Shown: positions 18,143 to 27,367, counted from the first letter of the stretch. The stretch: DNA of 51,615 nucleotides from Streptomyces noursei (GCF_001646665.1 NZ_LWBU01000368.1:1-51615); one strand, 5' to 3'. Notes: generated from the letters alone by a model not told the origin. Numbers and translations: made by a program.

Positions 18143-18256
18143 TCGCCTACCGGGTTAGCTGACGGGTTCGGAGCAGGAAGGTCTCCTACGGGCCCACTTC
18201 GGCCCGATTCACCCCAAGGTGGTGGTTCCCCGGTTCCCTTGCGGAATTCGGCGCAC
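18143..18256 (-). promoter_or_regulatory. ydaO-yuaA (c-di-AMP) riboswitch
   Basis: Read on the minus strand, the element shows the conserved blocks of this family in the right order: GGGGAACCACC, TTGGGGTGAATCGG, a variable GC hairpin (GGGCCGAAGTGGGCCC), then GAACCCGTCAGCTAACCC and GGTAGGC. The 3' end is about 25 bases before the GTG start of the M23 peptidase. AAGGAG lies just outside the aptamer, so control could act on translation or on early termination. The rest of the 18118-18539 gap holds a possible promoter around 18310 but no gene. Confidence 0.88.
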
Positions 18257-18539
18257 GCGCGCGGTGCCGTCTCTTCGACGGCTGGGACGACCGCGCTGCG
18301 TTATCGAACGTTAATAGACGTGGGCTCCGGATTCCAAGCTGTTCCTACTGATCATTAACCGGACGGGCCGTGCACCAACCAGCCCACACCGGGACAGGGT
18401 CGGGCGAGTTGACCGCGCATCAGAAACATTTACCGACCACGTTGATGCTGACGGTGCGTCATATGTTATGCGGAGCGGCACGCACCCTTCACGGAGCGTG
18501 CTCGCGGTCCGATACGCACCCACGCCGGCATGGCACGCC

Positions 18540-19694
18540 TCAGGGCACCACCGGAATCGTCCGCCGCCGCCCCGGCTGCCCCTCCGCCGGCCGGCTCACC
18601 GCCAGCAGCGCCAGGTCGTCGGTCGCCCCGCCGCCCGTGTGCCGCCGTACGTCGCTCACCAGGGCGTCCAGCACCGCCTCGGGCCCGGGGAACAGCCGCC
18701 CCGCCAGCCGCGCGACCGGATCGTAGAAGACCCCCGCCGCGTCCCGCGCCTCCGACAGCCCGTCCGTGTAGAGCAGCAGCGTCGCACCCGCCGGGTAGGG
18801 CACCTCGTACGCCCGGTCCGGCCACGCCCCCAGGTCGGACATGCCCAGCGGCAGCGCGGGCTCCGCCAGCTCCAGCAGCTCGACGCGCCCGTCCGCGTAC
18901 AGCATCAGCGGCTCCGGGTGCCCCCGGTCCACCACCCGCACCACGGCCGCGCCGCGCGGGATCTCCGCCAGCACCGCGGTGGTGAACCCCTCGACGGCGT
19001 CCAGCCCGTCCCGCCGCGTCCCCTCCCGGGCCAGCGCCCGCTCCAGCCGCTGCGCCACGCCCTCCAGCGAGCTCTCCTGCTCGGCCGCCTCCCGGAACGC
19101 CCCGATGACCACCGCCACCGCCTCGACCGCGCCCATCCCCTTCCCGCGCACGTCCCCGACGACCAGCCGCACACCGTACGGGGTGTCCTGCACCGCGAAG
19201 AGGTCGCCACCGATGAACGCGTCCGCCTGCGCGGCCTCGTAACGCGCCGCCACCTGGAGCCCCCCGATCCGCTCGGCGGGGGTCGGCAGCACCGCCCGCT
19301 GCGCCGTCTCGGCGATCACCCGGGCCGACGCGAGCCGTTCACCGCTGCGCCGCACCACCCGGTTGATCAGCAGGGCGAGCGCCGCCACCACGGCCACGGT
19401 GACGAGCTCGGTGACGGTCTGCGTCTCGCCCAGCGTGTCGTTGCCCAGGTGCAGGGCCAGCATGGCCGTCACGGCGAAGAGACCGACGAGCAGGGTCGTC
19501 CGGGCGGTGAACAGCGGCGCGGCGACCAGCGGGGCGGCCGCGAACAGCGGGACGGCGGTGAACCGCGGCGGGGTCAGCAGGTCGTACGCCACACCCCCCA
19601 CGACCAGCAGCCACGGCAGTGACCGGACGAACCGGCGGCTCCGGGGGGCACCCTCCCGCCCGCCGTCGCCGTCACTCGCCCGCTGCCCCGCCAC
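18540..19694 (-). CDS. membrane-anchored PP2C/SpoIIE-type serine phosphatase
   Basis: This 384-residue protein has three or four N-terminal membrane segments (about residues 25-115, FVRSLPWLLVVGGVAYDLL onward) followed by a cytoplasmic PPM phosphatase domain. Metal-binding motifs are seen in GGDLFAV and VVGDVRGKGMGAVEAVAVV, with LLLYTDGLSEARD and a final DDLALLAV. It probably dephosphorylates an anti-sigma antagonist. GTG 19694 was chosen because AGGAG sits four bases before it; the open frame upstream lacks coding bias. It has no PAS or HATPase part, unlike the frameshifted paralogue at 2287-3938. Confidence 0.88.
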   Translation of the reverse strand: MAGQRASDGDGGREGAPRSRRFVRSLPWLLVVGGVAYDLLTPPRFTAVPLFAAAPLVAAPLFTARTTLLVGLFAVTAMLALHLGNDTLGETQTVTELVTVAVVAALALLINRVVRRSGERLASARVIAETAQRAVLPTPAERIGGLQVAARYEAAQADAFIGGDLFAVQDTPYGVRLVVGDVRGKGMGAVEAVAVVIGAFREAAEQESSLEGVAQRLERALAREGTRRDGLDAVEGFTTAVLAEIPRGAAVVRVVDRGHPEPLMLYADGRVELLELAEPALPLGMSDLGAWPDRAYEVPYPAGATLLLYTDGLSEARDAAGVFYDPVARLAGRLFPGPEAVLDALVSDVRRHTGGGATDDLALLAVSRPAEGQPGRRRTIPVVP

Positions 19695-19892
19695 TGGTCT
19701 CCTGCCCGGTCCACCCACGGCTGCGGACGGTACCGCGCCCCACCCGGACCGGCCGGAGCCGCGCCGCACGACGACCCGCCGTCCGCCGACCGGGTGACGG
19801 ACGGCCGCCCGGCCCGTACCCCGGGAGTCACGCCGGGCCCGGGGTTCACGGCCGACACGGCCGACACGACGGACCCGACGAACGACGAACAC

Positions 19893-19929
19893 GACGAAGG
19901 CCCGGTGCGCAATGCACCGGGCCTTCGTC
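19893..19929 (-). terminator. terminator of tRNA-fMet
   Basis: A perfect 16-bp stem (arms 19893-19908 and 19914-19929) with a 5-base loop lies six bases beyond the 3' end of the tRNA on the same strand. Confidence 0.75.
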
Positions 19930-19934
19930 CGCAG

Positions 19935-20008
19935 TAGCGGGGACAGGATTTGAACCTGCGACCTCTGGGTTATGAGCCCAGCGAGCTACCGAGCTGCTCC
20001 ACCCCGCG
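19935..20008 (-). tRNA. initiator tRNA-fMet (CAT)
   Basis: This 74-nt cloverleaf has the anticodon loop CTCATAA. The three G-C pairs at the base of the anticodon stem (GGG/CCC) and the unpaired first acceptor position (C1 opposite T72) are marks of the initiator tRNA. The CCA end is not encoded. Confidence 0.95.
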
Positions 20009-20146
20009 TCGGTGAACACCACCCTACGCCATCCGACGCACTATCCCTAACCAATATCCCTGGTAGCCACCGGGAAGGGACGAAACGGGCGCCGCGCGCC
20101 CCGGGGCCCGGCGGCGCGGGAGGGGCGGCAGGGGCGGGAAAGACGT

Positions 20147-20181
20147 CAGCCCCAGGCCGGCGAAGCTCTGACCTGGGGCTG
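20147..20181 (-). terminator. hairpin after tRNA-Lys
   Basis: CAGCCCCAGG (20147-20156) pairs with CCTGGGGCTG (20172-20181) over a 15-base loop, starting seven bases past the 3' end of tRNA-Lys. Confidence 0.55.
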
Positions 20182-20187
20182 GCTCGG

Positions 20188-20260
20188 TAGGCCGTGTGGG
20201 ACTCGAACCCACAACCAACGGATTAAAAGTCCGCTGCTCTGCCAATTGAGCTAACGGCCC
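20188..20260 (-). tRNA. tRNA-Lys (TTT)
   Basis: This 73-nt cloverleaf has the anticodon stem GCGGA/TCCGT, the loop CTTTTAA and the T-arm GTGGG-TTCGAGT-CCCAC. No CCA is encoded. It lies upstream of tRNA-fMet on the same strand, with a hairpin between them, so the two are probably separate transcripts. Confidence 0.95.
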
Positions 20261-20356
20261 TCGACGAGTCACCCCTGAGCATAGCCCTACGGCGCCCGCC
20301 GTCCGATCGGGTATCGGGTGAACGGGCGCCGTCGCGCCGCCGCGGCGGCCGGGCCG

Positions 20357-20564
20357 TCAGAACAGCGCGCGGTAGTGCCGCCGGCCGGTGGCCACCGTCA
20401 CCGTCGCCCCGAACGACCCCGCGCCGTCACCTCTGTTGCGCAGGAGTTCGCCGTTCGCGTCGCGGGAGAGCAGGTCGGGCAGGCCGTCGCCGGTGAGGTC
20501 CCCGACCCCGAGGATGTCGGTGCCGACGACGGCCACCCGCACGGCCCGCCGGTTGTACCGGGCC
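20357..20564 (-). pseudogene. orphan FG-GAP repeat module
   Basis: Directly behind the stop codon of the large FG-GAP gene, another frame encodes one more FG-GAP module: VGDLTGDGLPDLLSRDANGE, then LLRNRGDGAGSFG and an ending RALF. It parallels the true C-terminus of the neighbour (VGDLNKDGKADLLSRNTAGD, LLRNNGNGAGSFG, KGLF) along its whole length. It has no start codon or ribosome-binding site of its own. The likely origin is a tandem duplication, or an ancestral longer C-terminus cut off by a stop and a frame change. Confidence 0.65.
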
Positions 20565-23500
20565 TCAGAAGAGGCCCTTGTACGCCTGCCAGCCGGTGCC
20601 GAGCTTGACCGTCGAGCCGAACGACCCGGCGCCATTGCCGTTGTTGCGCAGCAGGTCACCGGCGGTGTTGCGGGAGAGCAGGTCCGCCTTGCCGTCCTTG
20701 TTGAGGTCGCCGACCCCGACGAAGGCGTTGCGGCCGGTCGCCCAGTTGTTGCCGAGCGCCAGGACGCGTGCCTTGAGCGTGCCGGCCGCCGTGCCGTTCA
20801 TCCGCCACAGCGAGTTGGCACCGTCCACCGCGAGCAGGTCGCCGGCGCCGTCGCCGTTCAGGTCACCGGCCCCGAACACCGCACGGTAGGCCTTCCAGTT
20901 CGTGGCGATCCGGCCCCGCGCCTTGAGCTTGCCGGCGCCGTCGTCCGCGTACAGGTACATGTCGCCGGTCGTCGCCTGACGGGCCACCAGGTCGGCCCGT
21001 CCGTCGCCGGTCAGGTCACCCGGCGAGGTCAGCACGTTGAACTGCGCCCACGCCGTGCCGAGCGAGGTGTACGGGGCCGTCGGCACCAGCGCCTTGCCGC
21101 AGCCGGGCCGGTAGGCCCGCAGCTCGCCGCTCGGCAGCCGCACCAGCACGTCGTTGCACCGGTCGCCGTTCAGGTCCCCGAAGGGCACCGCCACGGCGGA
21201 GGTGGACCAGCCGCTGCCGCTCACCGCGCCGGACAGCGTCCCCGCGCCCGTCCCGTAGCGGACCGCGAGGGTGCCGGTCGAGCTGAGCGACACGAGGTCA
21301 CCGACACGGTCGCCGTTGTGGTCGCGCCGCGCCGGCGGGGTGACCGGGGCGACGGTGGCGCCGGACAGCGTGACCGTGCCGGACTGCGTCAGGGCGGCGC
21401 CCTGCCCGTCCGCCGGGAGCGCCGTCAGTGTCCAGGTGTACGCGCCGTCGGCGACCGCCGCGCCGGACGCGTCCTTGCCGTCCCAGGCGGCGCCCAGCAC
21501 GCCCCGGGCCTCACCGCCGGTCAGGGTGCGCCGCACGGCGCCGGAGCCGTCCTTGACGGTGAGCTGCCAGGAGGCGGCGGGCTTGGACAGCCACCAGCGG
21601 GGCTTCCAGGGCGCGCCGCCGCCCTTGACGTCCTGCGCGGCCGGGACGTCGGCGTCGATGCGGGCGATCGGTGAGGCGGGCACGCCCGCGTCCACGACCC
21701 GGATGTCGCCGTCGGTGGTGGCGGTGAGGGCGATCCGTCCGGTCGCTGGGTCGACCGCGTACTTGTACTCCCGCTCGTTGTCGTCGGCGACCCGGTGGGT
21801 GGCGACGTGCACGGGCTGGGCGCCCCGGATGTCGGTCACCTTGACGTCGGAGCCGTTGCCCCACACCACATAGCCGTCGCCGAGCTCGGAGATTGGCTCC
21901 GAGGTGGGGTGGTTGACGTTCTTGTCGAGGTCGAAGACGCCGCTCCTGGCGGGCCATCCCGCGCAGTCCCAGCTCAGCCAGTGCGCGGTCACCTTGATGG
22001 ACTCGGCCTTGCAGCCGCTGCCCAGGTTCACGGTCCGCTTCACCGCGCCGGTCCTGGCGTCGTAGCCCTTCACCGTGCCGGCCACCTCACCGGCGGCCCA
22101 GACGGTGTCCCCGTACAGGTCGGAGTCGAGCGCCCGGACGGCGGGCAGGGAGGCGAGTTGCCTGCCGGTGTCGAGGTCGACCGTGATCAGGCCCGTGTAC
22201 GAGCCGTCGGCGCGGTCGCCGTGCGCGGTCAGGTAGCGGCCGGACGCGCCGACCGCCTCCAGCCGGGCGAGTCCGGCGGTCACCGGCGTGCCCTGGGTGC
22301 CACCGGGCTGCACCAGCAGCGGGAACTGCCCGTGGTTGGAGTCCGGCCGGATCAGCAGCCGCCCGTCGCCCGTGGCGGTGATCTCCGGGCATCCCGTGCT
22401 GTCCGTGCAGTCGGTGAGGTCCGTGCCCAGGGCGCCGAGGTCCTCGGTGGCACCGGCCGTCAGCGCCCCCGTCACCGACACGGTCCGGGTGCGGAACGCG
22501 TTGCTCAGGTCCGGCATCCGCTCCAGCGAGTACAGCTTGCCGTTGGCGAAGCCGAAGGAGCGCGGCATGGACGTCATGGGCCTGATGCCCGTCAGCTGCT
22601 CGACGGTGGGCCCGGAGTCCGTGACGCCGACGAGCTGGACGCCCAGCGCGCCGGCGCTGTCGCCGCCGACCAGCAGCAGCCGGGTGCCGTCGGGGGTGGG
22701 CGCCGCGTGGGCGCGCGCGTACGCGAGGACGGTCGTCTCCGCCCCGCCGGACAGCGGGACGCTCACGACGCGGTACGGGGCGGTCCCGCCGAGCCCGGAG
22801 GGGCGGGCGACGAACGCCCGGTCGCCGATGAGGCCGAGGAGCCGGGCGCCCTGCTGGTACGGCAGGTCCGCGACCCGGGTCTGCGCCAGCGCGCCCCCGG
22901 CGGTCGCGCCGGTCCTGGCGTAGAACGCGAGCTTGCCGTCCACGGTCCACTCCAGGACGTGGTCGGGGGTGAGCGCGGTGTCCGCCGTCGCGGCGGTCGT
23001 GGTGCGGGCGAGCGCCCTGACCTGCCCGTCGCCGATCCAGACCGGCCGGGTGACGCCGTTCTGGCGCACGGACGTCACCAGTCCGTCGGCACTCGCCGAC
23101 TCGATCCTGTACGGCCGTTCGGCGCCCGCGGGCCAGCCGGTCACCTGCGTGCTCGCGACCGTGCCGCCCGACAGGCGGTGGGTGTGCCACTCGGGCTCGG
23201 CGGTGCTGTCGGCCCGGGTGTACGTCACCACGGTCGAGCCGTACGTACCGACGTACCGGTGTCCGGCGGGGACGTCGATGTACGTGTTGGTCCCGCCGGC
23301 CGGGTCGAACAGCCGCACGCGGCCGGCGCTGGTGGGCCCGGTGCCCAGTGCGGCGATGACGTCGGAGCCGGCACCGTACGTGGCGCCTTCCTCGGGGCCC
23401 TCGGCCTCGTTGTACACGGGCGTGGTCGTACCGGTGTACGTGCTCCGGAAGTGGCCGCGGCCCTCTTCGTACCGCAGGTAGCCCGTCGGGCCGGCGGAGA

Positions 23501-23660
23501 GCGGGATCACGCTGCGCGGGTGGGCGGCCTCGGTGGCGTCGAAGACGACACCGGGCGCGTCGTCCGCGACCGCGGCCGGGGCGAGCGGCCCGGCCCCGGT
23601 GGCGAGCGTCACCGCGGCGACGACGGCGGCGGAATGGCGTACGAGAGCGCGTCGGGGCAC
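20565..23660 (-). CDS. large secreted FG-GAP/VCBS repeat protein
   Basis: This 1031-residue protein has a Sec signal peptide (about 1-33, ending APAAVADDA). Beta-propeller-like sequence follows to about residue 650, then a FlgD-type Ig-like domain (about 690-770, SWQLTVKDGSGAVRRTL and AAWDGKDASGAAVADGAYTW). Four or more C-terminal FG-GAP modules with calcium-binding-type loops (DLNGDRCND, DLTGDGRAD, DLNGDGAGD, DLNKDGKAD) complete it. Such proteins are extracellular; no enzymatic motif is visible and the function is unknown. It stands alone between a tRNA pair and the DEAD-box helicase gene. Confidence 0.85.
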   Translation of the reverse strand: MPRRALVRHSAAVVAAVTLATGAGPLAPAAVADDAPGVVFDATEAAHPRSVIPLSAGPTGYLRYEEGRGHFRSTYTGTTTPVYNEAEGPEEGATYGAGSDVIAALGTGPTSAGRVRLFDPAGGTNTYIDVPAGHRYVGTYGSTVVTYTRADSTAEPEWHTHRLSGGTVASTQVTGWPAGAERPYRIESASADGLVTSVRQNGVTRPVWIGDGQVRALARTTTAATADTALTPDHVLEWTVDGKLAFYARTGATAGGALAQTRVADLPYQQGARLLGLIGDRAFVARPSGLGGTAPYRVVSVPLSGGAETTVLAYARAHAAPTPDGTRLLLVGGDSAGALGVQLVGVTDSGPTVEQLTGIRPMTSMPRSFGFANGKLYSLERMPDLSNAFRTRTVSVTGALTAGATEDLGALGTDLTDCTDSTGCPEITATGDGRLLIRPDSNHGQFPLLVQPGGTQGTPVTAGLARLEAVGASGRYLTAHGDRADGSYTGLITVDLDTGRQLASLPAVRALDSDLYGDTVWAAGEVAGTVKGYDARTGAVKRTVNLGSGCKAESIKVTAHWLSWDCAGWPARSGVFDLDKNVNHPTSEPISELGDGYVVWGNGSDVKVTDIRGAQPVHVATHRVADDNEREYKYAVDPATGRIALTATTDGDIRVVDAGVPASPIARIDADVPAAQDVKGGGAPWKPRWWLSKPAASWQLTVKDGSGAVRRTLTGGEARGVLGAAWDGKDASGAAVADGAYTWTLTALPADGQGAALTQSGTVTLSGATVAPVTPPARRDHNGDRVGDLVSLSSTGTLAVRYGTGAGTLSGAVSGSGWSTSAVAVPFGDLNGDRCNDVLVRLPSGELRAYRPGCGKALVPTAPYTSLGTAWAQFNVLTSPGDLTGDGRADLVARQATTGDMYLYADDGAGKLKARGRIATNWKAYRAVFGAGDLNGDGAGDLLAVDGANSLWRMNGTAAGTLKARVLALGNNWATGRNAFVGVGDLNKDGKADLLSRNTAGDLLRNNGNGAGSFGSTVKLGTGWQAYKGLF

Positions 23661-23792
23661 TCGGGTCCTCCCCAGGAGAAGTGCGAGAACGCACGGGGAG
23701 TCGACAAAGACATGTCAATGGCATGATGCGCCGGCTCGAAGATTCCCCCCGGACGCGACCCCCCGCGGCAAGTGAGCCGGATCGTAACAGGA

Positions 23793-23827
23793 CAGGGCCC
23801 GTATCCCTGTACGGAATACGGGCCCTG
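23793..23827 (-). terminator. terminator of the DEAD-box helicase gene
   Basis: CAGGGCCCGTAT (23793-23804) pairs perfectly with ATACGGGCCCTG (23816-23827). It lies about 50 bases past the helicase stop on the same strand. Confidence 0.7.
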
Positions 23828-23874
23828 CTCCCGGTGCCGGGCGCTCAGTGCTCGGCGCTCGGCGGACGTGCGCG

Positions 23875-26043
23875 TCAGCCGTTGCGCTTCCAGCGCGGCT
23901 TGTCGTCACGGCGCCCGAAGGAGGAGCCGGTGTTCGAGCCACCGCGGTGGTCGTCACGGCGGCCGTAGGGGCGCTCGTGGCCGCCGGAGCGGAAGCCGCC
24001 GCCCGAGGGGCGGTCGTCACGACGGTCGCGGTTGAACGGACGGTCGCTGCCGCGGTGGCCGCCGGAGGGGCGGTCGTCGCGACGGTCGTCGCGGCGGAAG
24101 CCGCCGGAGGGGCGGTCGTTGTCGCGGCGGAAGCCACCGGAGGACGGACGGTCGTTGTCCCGGCGGAAACCACCGGAGGACGGACGGTCGTTGTCCCGGC
24201 GGAAACCACCGGAGGACGGACGGTCGTTGTCGCGGCGGAAGCCGCCCGACGGACGGTCGTTGTCCCGGCGGTCGTCGCGCCGGAAGCCACCGCGGTCGTC
24301 ACGGCGCTCGAAGGAACGGCCACCGCGGTCGTTGTCCCGGCGGTCGTCACGGCGGAAGCCACCGCGGTCGTCGCGGTCACGGCGCTCGAAGCCGCCCCGG
24401 TCGTCACGGCGGTCGCGGCGCTCGTAGTTGCCCCGGTCGTCACGGCGCTCACGGCGCTCGTAGGAGGACGAACGGTCGTACGCCGGACGCTCGTCGCGCG
24501 TCTCGCGCGCCGGCTGAGCCGGTACGGAGGCGATCGCGGCCTGCACCTCGGCCTCGGCGGCCTCGGTCACCTCGGCGACGGCGGCCTCCGGGTCCTCGCC
24601 CCGCTCACGGGCTGCACGGGCGATCAGGCGGTCGGCCTCCTCGCGCAGCTCGACGGCACGGCGCTGGAGGCGCTCCAGCTCCTTGGTGAGGTCGGCGACC
24701 TCGCGCTCGGCCTGCTTGGCGGCGTTGTTCGCGGAGTCGGCCTGCACCTCGGTCAGCGACCGGGCGCCGGTGATCTCGGCGACCTCCGGGTCGAACGCCC
24801 CGGCGCCGCCCACGATGTGGCGCGTGGCGTCGACGCCCGCGTCCTCCATCAGACGGAAGATCTGGCGGCGCTGGTGCGGCAGGGCCAGCGACACGACCAC
24901 ACCGGACTTGCCGGCGCGGGCGGTACGGCCCGAGCGGTGCAGGTAGTCCTTGTGGTCACCGGCCGGGTCCACGTTCAGGACCAGGTCGATGCCGTCGACG
25001 TGGATGCCGCGGGCGGCGACGTCGGTGGCGACCAGGGCGTTGACGTAGCCCTTCTTGAAGTCCTCGAGGACGCGGGTACGGGCGCCCTGCGTCATGCCGC
25101 CGTGCAGGGCGTCGGCCTTGACGCCGGTGTCCTGCAGCTGCTCGGCGATGCGGTCGGCGCCCAGCTGGGTGCGGACGAAGATGATGGTGCGGCCCTTGCG
25201 GGCGGCGATCGCGGCGGTGACCGGCGCCTTGTCCTTGGGCTTCACGACCAGGACGTGGTGGGTCATCGTGGTGACGGCACCGGCGGAGGGGTCGACCTCG
25301 TGGGTGACGGGGTTGACCAGGTACCGCTTGACCAGGCTGTCGATCTCGTTCTCCAGCGTGGCGGAGAAGAGCAGGCGCTGGCCGCCCTCGGGGATCTGGT
25401 CGAGCAGCTCGGTGACCTCGGGCATGAAGCCCAGGTCGGCCATCTGGTCGGCCTCGTCGAGGACCGCGATCTTCACGGCCTCCAGCGAGCAGGCGCCGCG
25501 GTTGATGATGTCGCGCAGCCGGCCGGGGGTGGCGACGAGGATGTCGACGCCGCGCTCGAGGGCGTAGATCTGGTTGCCCATCGAGGTGCCGCCGCAGACG
25601 ACCTTCATCTTGAGGCCGAGGACGTCGCCGTACGGCTGGAGGGCGTCCGCGACCTGCATCGCCAGCTCACGGGTCGGGGTGAGGATGACGCCGCGGGGCT
25701 TCTTCTTGTCGGTGTGGCCGCCGGCCAGGGTGGCGAGCAGCGGCAGACCGAAGGAGAGGGTCTTGCCGGAGCCGGTGCGGCCGCGGCCGAGGATGTCCTT
25801 GCCGGCCAGGGCGTCCGGGATGGTCGCGGCCTGGATCGGGAAGGGGGTGGTCACGCCGTTCTGGGCGAGCTTGCGGACGATGCCCTCGGGCAGGCCCAGG
25901 TCGCCGAAGGTGATCTGGGGCTCGTCCGTCGTCTCCTGCTCGGAGGACTCGACGGCCTCGACGGCCTCGTCGGCGAGAGCGGCGCTCTCGTCGAGCTCGG
26001 TGTTCTCGGGCATGACGGCGTGGTCAGGACTGAAAATGGACAT
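23875..26043 (-). CDS. DEAD-box ATP-dependent RNA helicase with basic RGG-like tail
   Basis: This 722-residue protein starts with an acidic N-terminus. The helicase core follows: Q-motif region FGDLGLPEGIVRKL, motif I GRTGSGKT, motif II DEAD in VLDEADQM, motif III SAT and motif VI HRSGRTARAG. A charged helical stretch comes next (about 440-520). The final 200 residues are basic, built of units like GGFRRDNDRPSS. Such tails bind RNA non-specifically and can drive condensate formation. The core is of the RhlE/CsdA type, used in ribosome assembly, mRNA decay and cold adaptation. The gene is monocistronic with a terminator behind it. The start could also be the ATG at 26013. Confidence 0.92.
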   Translation of the reverse strand: MSIFSPDHAVMPENTELDESAALADEAVEAVESSEQETTDEPQITFGDLGLPEGIVRKLAQNGVTTPFPIQAATIPDALAGKDILGRGRTGSGKTLSFGLPLLATLAGGHTDKKKPRGVILTPTRELAMQVADALQPYGDVLGLKMKVVCGGTSMGNQIYALERGVDILVATPGRLRDIINRGACSLEAVKIAVLDEADQMADLGFMPEVTELLDQIPEGGQRLLFSATLENEIDSLVKRYLVNPVTHEVDPSAGAVTTMTHHVLVVKPKDKAPVTAAIAARKGRTIIFVRTQLGADRIAEQLQDTGVKADALHGGMTQGARTRVLEDFKKGYVNALVATDVAARGIHVDGIDLVLNVDPAGDHKDYLHRSGRTARAGKSGVVVSLALPHQRRQIFRLMEDAGVDATRHIVGGAGAFDPEVAEITGARSLTEVQADSANNAAKQAEREVADLTKELERLQRRAVELREEADRLIARAARERGEDPEAAVAEVTEAAEAEVQAAIASVPAQPARETRDERPAYDRSSSYERRERRDDRGNYERRDRRDDRGGFERRDRDDRGGFRRDDRRDNDRGGRSFERRDDRGGFRRDDRRDNDRPSGGFRRDNDRPSSGGFRRDNDRPSSGGFRRDNDRPSSGGFRRDNDRPSGGFRRDDRRDDRPSGGHRGSDRPFNRDRRDDRPSGGGFRSGGHERPYGRRDDHRGGSNTGSSFGRRDDKPRWKRNG
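24125..24232 (-). repeat. three tandem 36-bp repeats inside the helicase gene
   Basis: Units at 24125-24160, 24161-24196 and 24197-24232 are nearly identical. They encode the 12-residue block GGFRRDNDRPSS three times in the RNA-binding tail. More diverged copies flank them. Copy number probably varies between strains by slippage. Confidence 0.85.
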
Positions 26044-26710
26044 GCGAAATGCGAAACCTTCCGGAGTCTCGGCACGCGCCCGTCAACTCCGTGTTTCGCA
26101 ATTCGACCGCCTCGATGCGGTCAGCCACGGCAAGGGAGAGTACGCGCCACACGCGGCGCTCTCGGTAGTGGCGCCGGGCAAAGGGGAACATGGGATCAAA
26201 CGATCTACCACCATACGCACTCCCCCCCACTCAGCGCAAACCGTCCCACGCCACCGCGCCTGTGACGTCCGCCTCACCCGGCGCCGATCCCCCTGAACGG
26301 CCCCCGGCCGGGGGCCGTTCTTGGCCCCCGCCGCCTCGGCGCCCGGCCGGCGCGGCACCCGCTCCAGGCACGCGGCGCCGGCCGCCGTGGTGCCGGCCCG
26401 CCGTTGCGCACGCGGTCGCGGTGCACGCCCGCCGTCCCGCCCGCCCGCGCCGTGGCGCCGGCTCCGGGCACGCGGCGCCGGCTCTCTCGTGGCACGGGCT
26501 TGCCTGCCCGGCCGGCGTGCGGGCCCCTCCGGGGAGGCTCACGGGGCCGGGGGCCGGGTGCCGCCGCCGGTGGCCACGCGAGGGCCGAGCGCCACGGGCA
26601 GCGGCGTCACACCGGGCCGGGTGCCGCGCGGGCAGCCGGGGCCGCGCGGGCCGGGGGGATACGCCGCCGGTCGCCGGGCGGGGAGCCGGGGACAACACGG
26701 TCGACGGGCG
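26044..26710. other. gene-free region upstream of the helicase gene
   Basis: These 667 bases separate the helicase gene from the lipoprotein gene. The first 180 bases should hold the leftward helicase promoter and a long leader. Beyond is a 24-bp perfect palindrome (26296-26319) and very GC-rich DNA with a 22-bp block repeated with one mismatch exactly 100 bp apart (26361 and 26461). I see no gene with supported start or codon use. Confidence 0.5.
26296..26319 (-). terminator. 24-bp GC-rich palindrome, possible terminator
   Basis: Two 12-bp arms (half-site AACGGCCCCCGG) are perfectly complementary. It lies 390 bases past the lipoprotein stop and 250 bases upstream of the helicase start, so it could insulate the helicase promoter from leftward read-through. 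No long T-run follows. Confidence 0.45.
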
Positions 26711-27367
26711 TCACGCGGGGGCGGCCTGCGGTGAGGCGGCCGGTTCGGCCACGGAGCCCGCGTACCGGCCCTCGGGCGCCCGGAGCGACTGGGTACGGGT
26801 GTCGGCGGGCGGCGTCGCGGACGGCGGCTCCGAGGGGTCCGGGCTCGGCTCGGCCGGCGGGGTCGGGTCGGGCGTCGACGCCGGGGGCTCGGTCGGCTCC
26901 GGCGGCTCCGGCTGCCCGCTCGGCGACGCCCCGCCGCCCCCGGCCGCTCCGCCGCCCCCGCCGCCGCCCGCTCCTCCACCGCCGCCACCGGACGGCGAGG
27001 GAGCGGGCGGGTGCGCGGGCCGCGCCCCGGGCCGGCCCTTCGCCGGCGGCTCGGCCGACGGCCTGCCCGACGGCTTCGGCGCCTTCCGCGCGCCGCTCGG
27101 CTCCGGCGACGCCGCGTCCTCCTCGCCCGGCGCGCCGCCCGCCTGGCCCTGCACGCCGGGGCCGCTCCGCACGCCGTGCAGCCCGCCCGGGGCGCCGGCG
27201 ACGCCTTCCGGTTCCGCCGCGGCGGCGTCCGCCGGCCCGACGGACCTGGCGGGCCCCGGCTTCGCGCCCTCGTCGGACACGCTCATGCAGCCGCTGACGG
27301 AGCCTGCGGAGGCCGCTACCGCCAGCGCGGTGACGGCCCATCGGACGGGGGCGGGCAGATGGCGCAC
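26711..27367 (-). CDS. Pro/Gly-rich lipoprotein of unknown function
   Basis: This 218-residue protein has a type II signal peptide: a short basic start, a hydrophobic core (WAVTALAVAASAGSVSGC) and a lipobox VSGC that puts the lipidated Cys near residue 27. The remainder is low complexity, with a poly-Gly stretch around residue 130-145 and a Pro/Glu/Ser-rich stretch after it, and no recognisable domain. GTG 27367 has GGAGG seven bases upstream. It may be a spacer-like surface protein. It lies about 80 bases downstream of the zincin gene on the same strand. Confidence 0.68.
   Translation of the reverse strand: MRHLPAPVRWAVTALAVAASAGSVSGCMSVSDEGAKPGPARSVGPADAAAAEPEGVAGAPGGLHGVRSGPGVQGQAGGAPGEEDAASPEPSGARKAPKPSGRPSAEPPAKGRPGARPAHPPAPSPSGGGGGGAGGGGGGGAAGGGGASPSGQPEPPEPTEPPASTPDPTPPAEPSPDPSEPPSATPPADTRTQSLRAPEGRYAGSVAEPAASPQAAPA

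Noticed and set aside
21795..23726. Plus-strand frame of 643 codons opposite the FG-GAP gene
   Set aside because: Shadow frame; the minus strand shows signal peptide and FG-GAP repeats.
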